A DNA stretch of 56,608 nt from positions 1 to 56,608 of the forward strand of contig JAERSV010000082.1 in NCBI GenBank assembly GCA_016845345.1. The letters are read 5' to 3'. Position numbers and translations under genes: made by a program. The notes under the pieces were generated by a model. It saw only the letters and a program-made list of their open reading frames with translations. It ran no database searches and was not told the DNA's origin. Source of the stretch: Methanobacteriota archaeon (GTDB lineage Archaea; Thermoplasmatota; Poseidoniia; Poseidoniales; Thalassarchaeaceae). Below are positions 44,146 to 52,743 of this stretch, one piece after another. Numbering within the stretch: position 1 is the first letter of the stretch; every line of letters begins with the position of its first letter.

Positions 44146-47100
44146 TGCTTCCACACCGACTGCACACTTGTTGGCCTTCTCTACATTGTGCATGGCTGTA
44201 TATACCACAATCTGGGCATTCGAACCATTGGTCTGTATTGGTTAATATCCTATCACAGTACGAGCAATTTACCTGTGGTAATTTTTGTTCATTTGGGGAT
44301 TCAGTTGGTGTTTCTTCGGATGATTCTGATGACGCCGGTTCAATTTCATTTTCAGCAGGGGCTGGAGCGAAGGTGTCTAACGCAGATGCCATATCGGGTA
44401 AGTGATTTTCTTCAACTTCACTCGCAGGTTGTTCAGCCACCCCTAAACTACCAAAGGCTGAGTGCAGATTCTGCTGTTCATTCTGAGGTTGCGGTTCTGG
44501 TTGGCTAACCTGTGGTTGAACCTGTTGCGGGCTTGGTTGAGTCTGTTGATATTGAACTTGGTCAGCATAGGCGGCTTGGTTCTGACTTGCTTGTATGGCC
44601 TCAGATACCTTGGCAATCTCATTTGCTTCTTGGCGGCGTAAATCCGCAATTTTATCTTCAGTCCAGCCCGCAGCCCTATACTGGTCATCAGTAATTGTAC
44701 TCTGTTCTGGCATTACAATAGGTGCTGTTTGTTGAGTGGTGGAAACAGTTGGTTGTGCAACTTGTTGATGGGTAGAAGCGGTTGGTTGTACAGACTGTTG
44801 ATGAGTGGAAACAGTATGTTGAACAGTTTGTTCAGGGGTTGGAGCAGTTGCTTGTACTGCATGTTGTTGAGTTGAGGGCTGTTGATGATTTGAGGAGATG
44901 GATTCATCTTCGTCATCTTCATAGTCATCATCTTCCTCCATAGATTTTCTTCGTCTATTTATTGCAATAACCATTAAACTGACGAAAACAAGGAAAATTA
45001 AACCACCAGCACCGACCAGTAGTGGGGTTTGTTGTTCGAGATCAATTAATCCAAAAATAAGGCCGCCCTCTTCAATTTTTGGTGAGGTAATTGTAACTTC
45101 TAAAATAGAATACCACAATGTTTCATTCTCACTTGTAACTGTCAGTTCTAAAGGCACATAATCAGAAAACTCAGGGGCTGTTAACTCACAATCCCATCCG
45201 ACATTTCTCCCAGAGGGATTATTTGTAGATGGAATAACCAAGGGCCATGTATATGTTGTTTGTTCTAAATTATTGCATTTAACAGACCAAATTTCACCTG
45301 CCGAACTACTAAGTTCTAGTTCTTCTGTAAATGAAGAATAACTTGTGACATTTACTTTGAACAACATCCTTTGACCAGGATTTAATTCAGGTTTTTCAGC
45401 AAGCGATTTTTCTATGTTTAATTCTCTATGTGATGTGACTGTTAGAATTAATGTTTCATTGATGGTTTGTGAGTTTCCTTCAATATCATCACTGGCCTCA
45501 AAAATAACTGAAAATACTACTCTTGTCCCAACGGGTAAATCCGGTGAAACAGTGATTAGCCATTGTAATTCTTTATTTTGTTGTGGTGGTAGTCCTAAGT
45601 CCATCCACTGATTTAGGTGAAGGCTTGTGCCTCCATTTGAAAGGGTTGAGGTAATTCCGGGTAAGAGGGTGTCAGCAACTATTCTAATGCGCATCGCCCC
45701 ATCTACAGCATTACCATCATTCATCACTCCAAGTGTGACTAAATGCACCGAATCTGTTCTCACATCAAGAACATCAGTGCTCATCGAAAGAATAGGTCTA
45801 GTAACCCGATTCGTCCTCACTGAGAATGAATGGTCATTATCAATTGGATTTAGGTCAGAACCTTCACTTGGGACAACTGATACATCAATATCTATCTCGA
45901 GATTTGCTTCTTCCCCACCGGGAGGTGTGAAAATAATTTGTATCTGGGCAATATGGTTGCTTTCATAAGATGGTGAGAGGGAAATTGGCCCACTCAATTC
46001 AGTTGCACCAACTTCTATGTGATAATCCCAAGTGCTTGGAATTCCTTCCACTAATAGAACTGCGTGTTCTGGTCCATTGCCATTGTTTTCAATCTCAAAA
46101 GTGGCAGATGATGGTTGGCCTGGTGTGACGTTCGTCGGAGTTCCTAATACTCTCAGAATAATGTCATGTAACATGGTTACTCGTACTCCCCCGTAGGCCG
46201 TTGAGAGGGAGGCCGTACCTGATGATGTACTTGTGACAAGTGGGGTTAGAAGTGGGGCGGGGTCCCCTGATTGTGCATTCACTGGGGCGGTCAATGTGAT
46301 GAGAATCCTAGCACTTTCTCCAGCTCTAACAACCAAAGTTGTCGTGGCTGGAAGAGTCACATTCCAACCCCTCATATTTGTTGTATCTAATTGGAAATTA
46401 AAGGTGTCCTGACTCGTAGCATTATTCCACACTGTGAATGGAATTATTACCGATTCTGAAGGTTCAACCCACCAGCCACCCTCAGGAATATCCTCAGGAT
46501 TTACTGCAACTTCGGAATTCGAAATCATTGAGGCAGTTAGGTTGACGCGAATTGTATCTGTTACCGTATTATCTGCTTGACTAACTGCGGTGACATCAAT
46601 GGATGCAGTCTGTCCGGGCAAGGCTGAATTAGGAATATCTGCCTGCAAAAGAACAACGGCGCTATTTGCTGGAGCAATTGTCACCGTTGGAGGCTGATTA
46701 AAAGAAATATCAAATGTCCAATTTTCCCATTGTACTACTGGTGTTGAGTAGACCGCAAAAGTATCAGACCCATCTCCAATATTTGAAAGATTAATAGCAA
46801 ATTCACAAGAACTTCCTGGTAGGCAATAGTTACTCTGAAGAATTGGGTCCCAACTGGGGATATATTCCGGGTCAACAAGTGTGTTCAATATCACACTAGA
46901 CGAGGTTGAGGAGTGCAAGGTTGAACTGATGGTTGCGGTAGCCGTTTGCCCACCTACTGGTGCACTTAGCCCAGGTTTGATTTGTGCTTGAAAATTGAAA
47001 GTTTCGCCAGGCTCAACTTCGATTGTCATAGATGGTAAAATAGTTGACCCTGACATGTGAACGAATTGGTAATCCCATCCATTAGGTAATCCTGATAGCG

Positions 47101-48292
47101 AGGGCTGATAGAAGTCAGTAATGTTACCTTCATTTGTAATAGAAATGGCATGTTCTGCCCAATGTCCCCTTCTTGCATGGCCATCAGCGCCATGGGTGAT
47201 TCCAACACCGAATTCTTCTGGCCAGGCCTTTTCATCATAGATGACCACAATATCTTCTAGCCAGTAACCCTGTCCATTATTAGAAGAATCTGAAATGAAT
47301 CTAAACCTAAATTGTGTCTGCGAATTCAATGTGGATTGTGGAATATTGAATCCCGGACGTGCCGTTCCACCCTGCATATTCTGCTCATTTTGAATCAACC
47401 AATTTGTGCCATCGGTGAGGTCTCCGTCTACTACCCCATCAAATGAGAAGCCATTATTCACAGTATTTACCCAATTTCCAGATGATGCTTGATACCATTC
47501 AATCCTAATTCCATCCCCCGATCCACCTGAACCGGTGTAGAAAAACCCGAGTTTCCCGTACGTGTTTGGATTTGGATGTGCATTTGAAAAGTCTAGAATT
47601 GGGCTTGTTAGTGACCTATCCCAATTTTGTCCATGTGTGCTACTTGTGCCCCCACTTCCAATATGGAAAGCAGAATTAGACAGGCTAATATCAGGGTCTA
47701 ACTGCCAACCGGAGGCCAAATTCCAACTTCCTTGGATATCTGCATTGTCGTAAAATTGGCCGATCGCTAGAGACCGAGTAAGAGCATCATTTCCTTTATT
47801 GTCGTCATTGGCCACTAAAGTCGTTGCAATCATAGTATGGTTGCCACCATATCGTGGTGCCCAATTTGTTGATGTCGTAGCTGTGCCACCTCCTCCAATC
47901 GAATTGACATTTAGTGTGGAATTGAAAATTTCAAACCCACTATATTCGTTATGGATCACAAGTAATTGAAGATTGAAAGACCCGGATGCGGTGTTGCCTA
48001 AATTTTGAACTGTAATTTCAATTCTTGAAGTTACATTGACCATGCCATCAACCACGAATAGGCTAATTGGACGATTGAAACCACCTCCAGAAGGATCGGC
48101 ACTCGACAGTAATCGGTATTTACTTTGGTCAGCAGAATTCGTATAAGTAATGTCAAAATTTGTTGGTCGAACATCTATCCCGCTCGCCGCTTCTGATTCT
48201 TCAACCAGTAGTAAAGGGGAAAGACTAGTTGCACTCATTGCCAGTAAAAGAGCAACAGCGAAAAGAGCCGACCTGACTGAGGTTGATGACAT
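44138..48292 (-). CDS. Giant surface protein with one membrane helix and a cytoplasmic C4HC3 zinc finger
   Basis: 1384 residues. A signal peptide (about 1-35) leads into a long beta-sandwich ectodomain. It includes repeated NEW3/alpha-mannosidase-like domains that place blocks such as PGETFNFQAQIKPGL and TTNMRGWNVTLP, typical of archaeal surface-layer-type proteins. One helix (about 1090-1110) is followed by RRRKSME, an acidic stretch and a Gln/Thr/Pro-rich tail. The last 43 residues show C1343, C1346, C1359, C1362, H1367, C1370, C1377 and C1380: the C4HC3 spacing of PHD/RING-like fingers. ATG has GAGGA before it. The tail must lie in the cytoplasm. Likely linked to cell-surface structure; what the finger binds is unknown. 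Confidence 0.85.
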   Translation of the reverse strand: MSSTSVRSALFAVALLLAMSATSLSPLLLVEESEAASGIDVRPTNFDITYTNSADQSKYRLLSSADPSGGGFNRPISLFVVDGMVNVTSRIEITVQNLGNTASGSFNLQLLVIHNEYSGFEIFNSTLNVNSIGGGGTATTSTNWAPRYGGNHTMIATTLVANDDNKGNDALTRSLAIGQFYDNADIQGSWNLASGWQLDPDISLSNSAFHIGSGGTSSTHGQNWDRSLTSPILDFSNAHPNPNTYGKLGFFYTGSGGSGDGIRIEWYQASSGNWVNTVNNGFSFDGVVDGDLTDGTNWLIQNEQNMQGGTARPGFNIPQSTLNSQTQFRFRFISDSSNNGQGYWLEDIVVIYDEKAWPEEFGVGITHGADGHARRGHWAEHAISITNEGNITDFYQPSLSGLPNGWDYQFVHMSGSTILPSMTIEVEPGETFNFQAQIKPGLSAPVGGQTATATISSTLHSSTSSSVILNTLVDPEYIPSWDPILQSNYCLPGSSCEFAINLSNIGDGSDTFAVYSTPVVQWENWTFDISFNQPPTVTIAPANSAVVLLQADIPNSALPGQTASIDVTAVSQADNTVTDTIRVNLTASMISNSEVAVNPEDIPEGGWWVEPSESVIIPFTVWNNATSQDTFNFQLDTTNMRGWNVTLPATTTLVVRAGESARILITLTAPVNAQSGDPAPLLTPLVTSTSSGTASLSTAYGGVRVTMLHDIILRVLGTPTNVTPGQPSSATFEIENNGNGPEHAVLLVEGIPSTWDYHIEVGATELSGPISLSPSYESNHIAQIQIIFTPPGGEEANLEIDIDVSVVPSEGSDLNPIDNDHSFSVRTNRVTRPILSMSTDVLDVRTDSVHLVTLGVMNDGNAVDGAMRIRIVADTLLPGITSTLSNGGTSLHLNQWMDLGLPPQQNKELQWLITVSPDLPVGTRVVFSVIFEASDDIEGNSQTINETLILTVTSHRELNIEKSLAEKPELNPGQRMLFKVNVTSYSSFTEELELSSSAGEIWSVKCNNLEQTTYTWPLVIPSTNNPSGRNVGWDCELTAPEFSDYVPLELTVTSENETLWYSILEVTITSPKIEEGGLIFGLIDLEQQTPLLVGAGGLIFLVFVSLMVIAINRRRKSMEEDDDYEDDEDESISSNHQQPSTQQHAVQATAPTPEQTVQHTVSTHQQSVQPTASTHQQVAQPTVSTTQQTAPIVMPEQSTITDDQYRAAGWTEDKIADLRRQEANEIAKVSEAIQASQNQAAYADQVQYQQTQPSPQQVQPQVSQPEPQPQNEQQNLHSAFGSLGVAEQPASEVEENHLPDMASALDTFAPAPAENEIEPASSESSEETPTESPNEQKLPQVNCSYCDRILTNTDQWFECPDCGIYSHAQCREGQQVCSRCGSKN

Positions 48293-48372
48293 GTCCTCAT
48301 ATGCAACCCCAATCCTGCTTATTTGAAGTAGTCGGTCCTTAGGAAGGGAATCATAGATTCCCGCATCGAGGT

Positions 48373-49182
48373 TTATTCTGATTCTGCGTCATCGCCACGA
48401 ATCAAGTTGATTCGTTGTTCGCGCTTTATGCTTGCATAGTAAATACCTAAGGGTAATGCAAGTGCCATTACGAAGAAAGTGAGAAGGGCAGTTAGTGAGT
48501 AAACTGATTCTTCGAATGGGTTAAGTTGAAACTGATAAACATCATTCAATTGATGTGATACTACTGTTTGTTCCATGGATACAGTCGAGTTTTCTATAGC
48601 AGAATTTGAAGATAATTTAATAAGCCAAAATACGGTGTTATTTGCAGTCTCAATAATTTCTTCTGCTTCTGTTGTTGCAGTGTTTAAATCGGTTGCTCTA
48701 AGCGTGCCCATTCCAGATAATGGTAGTTGGTCAGAAAGCAACCCTCGCAAACTGGCATTGCCCTCACTATCGGTTGTGATAGAGTGAGTAAAAGCCAACT
48801 CACAGTGGTTTATCAGTTCGAAATTAGTATTTCCTTGAAGGCAATTGAAGTTATCAGCGTAGTCGCTACCAAGCATAGGATGGCTCCACCACATTTCACC
48901 ACCACTTGTGATGGTTAGAGTTGAATCTTGTGGCGCCCCTGAAAGGGAGAAATTTACCCAAGATATTGTCCCCTCAGAGGTAGCACTCCATGATATTGAC
49001 CGATTGTCTTGTTCAATAGGGGTTAGGGTGAGGGTGCTTTGCTCCAAACTAGATTCGTGAATGTAATACTCAGAGTCCAGAGATGCCGAATACGCAGAGT
49101 AACCCAAAACAACAATCAATGTCACTGACAAACCCAAGAGTGTACGTAAAAGGTTCGGATTCCGAGCCAGTGCTTTCTCCAT
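48373..49182 (-). CDS. Membrane protein with a single extracellular domain, unknown function
   Basis: 269 residues with a helix near the N-terminus (about 12-32) and another near 225-255, and a soluble domain of ~190 residues between them that contains an ordered set of beta strands and two cysteines (about 113 and 127). A short basic-then-acidic cytoplasmic tail ends the protein. It is the first of two same-strand genes; the giant surface protein follows after 80 bases, so they may be cotranscribed and could be partners. No family recognised. Confidence 0.8.
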   Translation of the reverse strand: MEKALARNPNLLRTLLGLSVTLIVVLGYSAYSASLDSEYYIHESSLEQSTLTLTPIEQDNRSISWSATSEGTISWVNFSLSGAPQDSTLTITSGGEMWWSHPMLGSDYADNFNCLQGNTNFELINHCELAFTHSITTDSEGNASLRGLLSDQLPLSGMGTLRATDLNTATTEAEEIIETANNTVFWLIKLSSNSAIENSTVSMEQTVVSHQLNDVYQFQLNPFEESVYSLTALLTFFVMALALPLGIYYASIKREQRINLIRGDDAESE

Positions 49183-49250
49183 TGTCGGGCCGACCTAACC
49201 ACCATGTTTGAACTTGATGTAGTACACGCTAATAGGAGACATGCCAAGCA

Positions 49251-49270
49251 GTCCCCCCCGTAGGGGGGAC
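49251..49270. other. Strong G/C hairpin before the S19e promoter
   Basis: GTCCCCCC (49251-49258) and GGGGGGAC (49263-49270) are perfect arms around CGTA. The 8-bp stem is almost entirely G/C in an AT-rich genome, eight bases before the TATA box of the ribosomal operon and between two divergent genes. Shares the CC-GTA-GG core with elements at 13697, 16789 and 34624. Confidence 0.4.
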
Positions 49271-49277
49271 GATTGCG

Positions 49278-49285
49278 TTATATAC
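49278..49285 (+). promoter_or_regulatory. TATA box of the S19e ribosomal operon
   Basis: TTATATAC lies ~40 bases upstream of the preferred S19e start. Archaeal TATA boxes sit about 25 bases before transcription start, which would place it near 49308, so the message begins shortly before ATG 49321 and excludes the ATG at 49288. Confidence 0.6.
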
Positions 49286-49320
49286 GGATGGTTGGTCGGC
49301 GGGATGCTCAGGTCTTGCAC

Positions 49321-49791
49321 ATGACGACATTCCACGATGTTCCAACGAATTTGCTCTTGCCATTATTGGCAGAAAGAATAGAGGCTCACGATTCAATTTC
49401 TAGGCCTGAATGGGCACTTCATGTGAAAACAGGTGTCCATCGAGAGAGACCGCCTACTCAAGATAACTGGTGGGAAATTCGCTCTGCCGCAGTTCTTCGT
49501 AAGGTCGCCATACATTCACCAATTGGCGTTAACCATCTTTCACAGATGTTTGGTGGTGCTAGAGATAGGGGAAGTGCACCTAGTCGAGCAAAATCAGGCT
49601 CACGCCATATTACTCGTACTGTTCTACAACAATTGGAAGAAGCAGGTCTTGTAGAGACAAAGAAAAATACTGCTGGCACAATCACTCTTGGGAGGGTTTT
49701 GACACCAGCGGGTAACAAGTTAATCAACGAAGTTGCTCATGAAGTCAGGCCGACAGCCGAAGCAACATCTCCTGGATTGTCAAAGTACTGA
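49321..49791 (+). CDS. rps19e: Small-subunit ribosomal protein S19e (eS19)
   Basis: Part of the 30S subunit. 156 residues from ATG 49321. MTTFHDVPTNLLLPLLAERI is the standard eS19 beginning, and the WEIRSAAVLRKVAIHSPIGV and SGSRHITRTVLQQLEEAGLVE blocks are the conserved winged helix. Upstream in-frame starts at 49273 (TTG) and 49288 (ATG) overlap the promoter. First of an operon with PDCD5, L39e, L31e and S17e genes, as common in archaea. It ends 19 bases before the PDCD5-like gene. Confidence 0.95.
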   Translation: MTTFHDVPTNLLLPLLAERIEAHDSISRPEWALHVKTGVHRERPPTQDNWWEIRSAAVLRKVAIHSPIGVNHLSQMFGGARDRGSAPSRAKSGSRHITRTVLQQLEEAGLVETKKNTAGTITLGRVLTPAGNKLINEVAHEVRPTAEATSPGLSKY

Positions 49792-49810
49792 TTGGAAGTA
49801 GGTGGGGTAG

Positions 49811-50179
49811 GTGTCAAAGGCAATGTCAATCGATGACAGCGAACTTGAGAGAATGCGCGCTGCTCGCTTGTCCGAAGTCCAGAATCAGATTGAGAATCAG
49901 GCTGAACAACAGTTAGCCGCTGAAGAACAACAGGCAGCTGCTGACAAGGAAGCAACAGCATTGAATGAGGCAATGCGATCTATTCTAACTCCTGAATCAA
50001 GAGAGAGATTAGGGAGGGTTGAATTAACTCGTCCTGAAATTGCCCTTGGAGTTAAGCGCCATCTTGTTAATCTGCACAACGAGGGGCGTTTGCAAACTCC
50101 TGTTGATGACAACACTTTGAAAGCCGTTCTTGCACAACTGAATTCAAACCGTCGAGAATCATCAATCCGAAGAATTTGA
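49811..50179 (+). CDS. PDCD5/TFAR19-family DNA-binding protein
   Basis: 122 residues (118 if ATG 49823 is the start). The conserved family body is a coiled coil of helices: ELERMRAARLSEVQNQ near the N-terminus, a Gln/Glu/Ala-rich middle, then ILTPESRERLGRVELTRPEIALGVKRHLVNLHNEGR. The archaeal homologues bind DNA and RNA non-specifically. The operon position after S19e and before L39e is the usual archaeal one. GTG 49811 has GGTG six bases upstream; the choice between starts is not settled. Confidence 0.93.
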   Translation: MSKAMSIDDSELERMRAARLSEVQNQIENQAEQQLAAEEQQAAADKEATALNEAMRSILTPESRERLGRVELTRPEIALGVKRHLVNLHNEGRLQTPVDDNTLKAVLAQLNSNRRESSIRRI

Positions 50180-50188
50180 GGTGAAAAA

Positions 50189-50344
50189 ATGGCACGAAAT
50201 AAACCGGCTCCAAAAAAGAAGCGTTTGAACAAAGTAACAAAGACGAACCGCAGGGTTCCTGTCTGGGTTATGCAGAAAACAGGTCGTAATTTCACATCGC
50301 ACAGTAAACGCCACCATTGGCGCAGGAGCAAGTTGCAAAGGTGA
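50189..50344 (+). CDS. rpl39e: Large-subunit ribosomal protein L39e (eL39)
   Basis: 51 residues, too short for most gene finders but unmistakable: very basic, with [20 protein letters not shown] followed by [11 protein letters not shown] and [11 protein letters not shown], the eL39 pattern. GAGGTGA overlaps the stop of the PDCD5-like gene and sits five bases before ATG 50189. The next ATG (L31e) follows six bases after its stop. eL39 lines the peptide exit tunnel. Confidence 0.95.
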   Translation: MARNKPAPKKKRLNKVTKTNRRVPVWVMQKTGRNFTSHSKRHHWRRSKLQR

Positions 50345-50349
50345 TTAAA

Positions 50350-50640
50350 ATGGCTGATTCAAAATTATTCCATGGCAGTCGCCACTACACCGTTCCTCTT
50401 CGAGCAGCATGGGCTTGCCCACGAACAAAGAGAGCAAAGAGAGCAATTGAGGTTCTCAAGAAGTTCGTCCGCCGTCACATGAAGGTTCAGGATGATGAAA
50501 ACATTTGGATTGATGAGGGTGTAAATCAAGAGATCTGGTCTCGGGGCATACAGAAACCTCCCCGTCGAGTTCACATAGTTGTTGACCGAGTTGATGGTGA
50601 CGATAGAATTCAAGTACTACTTGATGAGGCAAAGTACTGA
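50350..50640 (+). CDS. rpl31e: Large-subunit ribosomal protein L31e (eL31)
   Basis: 96 residues from ATG 50350, with AGGTGAT just upstream. The earlier in-frame ATG (50317) falls inside the L39e gene and is unlikely. TVPLRAAWACPRTKRAKRAIEVLKKFVRRHMK and IWIDEGVNQEIWSRGIQKPPRR are typical eL31 blocks. It sits at the exit tunnel rim of the 50S subunit. Between L39e and S17e in the operon. Confidence 0.95.
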   Translation: MADSKLFHGSRHYTVPLRAAWACPRTKRAKRAIEVLKKFVRRHMKVQDDENIWIDEGVNQEIWSRGIQKPPRRVHIVVDRVDGDDRIQVLLDEAKY

Positions 50641-50649
50641 GGCGATAAA

Positions 50650-50862
50650 ATGGGGAATATTAGGCCATCATTCATTAAAATTAGAGCAATCGCACTTTGC
50701 GAAGAATATCCTGATAAGTTTGGTGCAGACTTTGACGAAAACAAGAAATTGGTAGAGGAATTTACTGACCTTGTTGGAGAAGATGGCAAACTTGTGAACA
50801 AGCGAATGCGTAATTGGATTGCAGGTTATATCACCCGCTACAAACAGCGCCGTGTAGATTAA
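50650..50862 (+). CDS. rps17e: Small-subunit ribosomal protein S17e (eS17)
   Basis: 70 residues: [20 protein letters not shown], then [19 protein letters not shown] and [17 protein letters not shown] match eS17 along its full archaeal length. GAGGCGATAAA precedes the ATG. Found in the place often taken by the initiation factor eIF6 gene after L31e. Operon continues into a small unknown gene and a TrmJ-like gene. Confidence 0.95.
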   Translation: MGNIRPSFIKIRAIALCEEYPDKFGADFDENKKLVEEFTDLVGEDGKLVNKRMRNWIAGYITRYKQRRVD

Positions 50863-50876
50863 TCAGGGGTGGGCGC

Positions 50877-51104
50877 TTGGTCGTCGGGCCACTAGAATTT
50901 TTTTGGAGTCATGACCCTCCTTTTGTTAGGCATCCCTCAGAAGAAGTGTTGGATGAATTTTTCAATTGGCTGCGTGAGCAAGGAGTCGCAAAAAGAAGCA
51001 TTCCTATACCAGATAGGGAAACTGGGCAGTGGTTACTTTTCATTTATCAACAGGTAGATAGAGACGCATTGGAAGCATGGACACCAACAAAACAAGAGGA
51101 ATAA
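50877..51104 (+). CDS. Small protein of unknown function (75 aa)
   Basis: The likely start is TTG 50877, with AGGGGTGG eight bases upstream; the longer frame to 50814 overlaps S17e. Reads VVGPLEFFWSHDPPFVRHP, then a helix (EEVLDEFFNWLREQGVA) and a strand ending IYQQVDRDALEAWTP. An alpha/beta fold is likely; no family recognised. Ends two bases before the TrmJ-like start and is part of the ribosomal operon. Confidence 0.7.
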   Translation: MVVGPLEFFWSHDPPFVRHPSEEVLDEFFNWLREQGVAKRSIPIPDRETGQWLLFIYQQVDRDALEAWTPTKQEE

Positions 51105-51106
51105 TT

Positions 51107-51901
51107 GTGGGTTTGAATTTATCAATACCTCTGCCTGAGAGGATGGCTGAAGTCTTCGTAGTCTTGATTGAGCCAGAAATTCAAGGCAACGTCGGTGCGG
51201 TAGCAAGATCAATGAGGAACTTTGGTTTCAACAATTTAAGATTAATTTCTAAATCAGGTTATGAATTTGAGGATGAAGCCTTAGCACGTTCAAAACACGC
51301 TAAAAGCGTATTAGAAAATGCAGAAATATTCTCAGATTGGGATTCATGTATGCAAGATATTTCAATTGTTGTAGGTTCTTCAGGTAAAAGAGAAATGGGA
51401 GAGAAAATTGCTTTTCGACATTTTGTAATGCCTGATGAAGTTGCGCAACGGATGAACGAGGTGGAGGGCAATGTAGCAATTGTCTTTGGCCGTGAGGGAG
51501 TTGGAATCTTAACAGAAGAATTACAGATGTGCGATATTCTCGTCACTATCCCTACTTGGGAAGGTTATCCAATATTGAACCTCAGTCATGCAGTTACTAT
51601 ACTCCTTTATGAGATGCATATGGCATTAATTGCTACAGAATTAGGAGAGCAGGAAGGATTACCAAGAACTACAAAGAACACACGTTTGTTAGACCCAGAG
51701 TTGAGAAGAATGATTCACACTCTCAGTGTAGATTTAGCACGAGTAGTAGATGTGCAAGAGCACAAAAGGCCTGGGATTGCTGAAACTCTGAAGAGAGTTC
51801 TCATGCGAAGTATGCCTATGGATGATGAGGCGCATAGAATCCTTGGAGTATTGAAGCAATCACGAGATGCTTTGAAAGAAAAGCATTCAGAAGAAGAGTA
51901 A
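51107..51901 (+). CDS. SPOUT tRNA/rRNA methyltransferase (TrmJ-like)
   Basis: Predicted 2'-O-methyltransferase; TrmJ methylates position 32 of tRNA. 264 residues if GTG 51107 is used (AGAGGA upstream); ATG 51143 gives the classical start MAEVFVVLIEPEIQGNVGAVARSM with GAGAGG adjacent. The knot motifs are plain: VGSSGKREMGEK, then IVFGREGVGILTEELQMCD and YPILNLSHAVTILLYE. It continues with a C-terminal helical domain (about 165-260). The ribosomal operon context suits an RNA-modifying role. Ends against the convergent queD gene. Confidence 0.9.
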   Translation: MGLNLSIPLPERMAEVFVVLIEPEIQGNVGAVARSMRNFGFNNLRLISKSGYEFEDEALARSKHAKSVLENAEIFSDWDSCMQDISIVVGSSGKREMGEKIAFRHFVMPDEVAQRMNEVEGNVAIVFGREGVGILTEELQMCDILVTIPTWEGYPILNLSHAVTILLYEMHMALIATELGEQEGLPRTTKNTRLLDPELRRMIHTLSVDLARVVDVQEHKRPGIAETLKRVLMRSMPMDDEAHRILGVLKQSRDALKEKHSEEE

Positions 51902-52354
51902 TCAGGGTTTCCAAGTGGCCCAAGATTTCGGTGTTTCACGTACGTGAAATGCCGCTAAACGTAATGTATTTCCATATTCAGTTTCTATATGAGGAGATAC
52001 TTGTTCAAATGCCCATTTAGCCAAATTTTCTGCTGTTGGAATAAATGGTACACTAACCGTGCGGTGTCCATCTCCCATTAATTTGAGCGCTGCAATTGCG
52101 TCAGCATCTTTCTCAAAAACAATGAAAGCGTGGTCGACAATGTCGTGAATTTTTTCGTTTAGGATTGTTGAAACATCTGAGAAATCAATTAACATACCCT
52201 CTTCGGAAACACCGTGTTCTAAGACGACATCACCTTCGACTTCTGCTTCCCAACGATATCTATGCCCATGCATATGTTTGCATTTGCTCTTATGATTTGG
52301 AACACGGTGTCCTGTATCAGTCTCAACCCATCTCCGAATGCTAGTCGGCATCAT
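51902..52354 (-). CDS. queD: 6-carboxytetrahydropterin synthase
   Basis: Makes 6-carboxy-tetrahydropterin from dihydroneopterin triphosphate on the way to preQ0. 150 residues. Zinc ligands and the catalytic Cys are seen in TDTGHRVPNHKSKCKHMHGH, with DHAFIVFEKD and the catalytic Glu in HVRETPKSW. Two adjacent ATGs (52354 and 52351) are possible starts. The msrB stop overlaps this start (ATGATG), so it is the last gene of a tight six-gene operon. Convergent with the TrmJ-like gene without a gap. Confidence 0.93.
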   Translation of the reverse strand: MMPTSIRRWVETDTGHRVPNHKSKCKHMHGHRYRWEAEVEGDVVLEHGVSEEGMLIDFSDVSTILNEKIHDIVDHAFIVFEKDADAIAALKLMGDGHRTVSVPFIPTAENLAKWAFEQVSPHIETEYGNTLRLAAFHVRETPKSWATWKP

Positions 52355-52743
52355 TCATCTCCCCGAAATTCAACACTGGCGGAATTAATGCAGTAACGCT
52401 CGCCACCTTCTTCCTTAGGACCATCTTCGAACACATGACCTAAATGTGCATCACAGGAACCACATCTTACCTCAACCCTTACCCTTCCTCTAGTAAGGTC
52501 AGGTAATCGTATAATTCCTGCATTAGGGTCTTCATGGTGGAAGGATGACCAGCCACAACCCGAATCGTATTTCATTTTCGAAGTAAACAACAGGTGTCCA
52601 CAGCATATACAGTAATAATCGCCATCTCTTTTTTCGTCCCAGTAGATTCCAGTGAAAGCCGGTTCGGTTCCAGACTCCTGTGTAACATGATATTGTAGTT
52701 CAGTTAATCTTTCTTTTAAGTCTAATTTATCTTCATCGTTCAT
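52351..52743 (-). CDS. msrB: Peptide methionine-R-sulfoxide reductase
   Basis: Repairs oxidised methionine in proteins. 130 residues. The catalytic Cys is in RYCINSASVEF, the resolving Cys in SGCGWSSFHH, and the structural zinc is bound by CICC and CGSC. It is inserted in the preQ0 operon: its ATG overlaps the queC stop by four bases, and it overlaps queD at the other end. No obvious chemical link to archaeosine synthesis is known to me; it may simply share regulation. Confidence 0.95.
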   Translation of the reverse strand: MNDEDKLDLKERLTELQYHVTQESGTEPAFTGIYWDEKRDGDYYCICCGHLLFTSKMKYDSGCGWSSFHHEDPNAGIIRLPDLTRGRVRVEVRCGSCDAHLGHVFEDGPKEEGGERYCINSASVEFRGDE

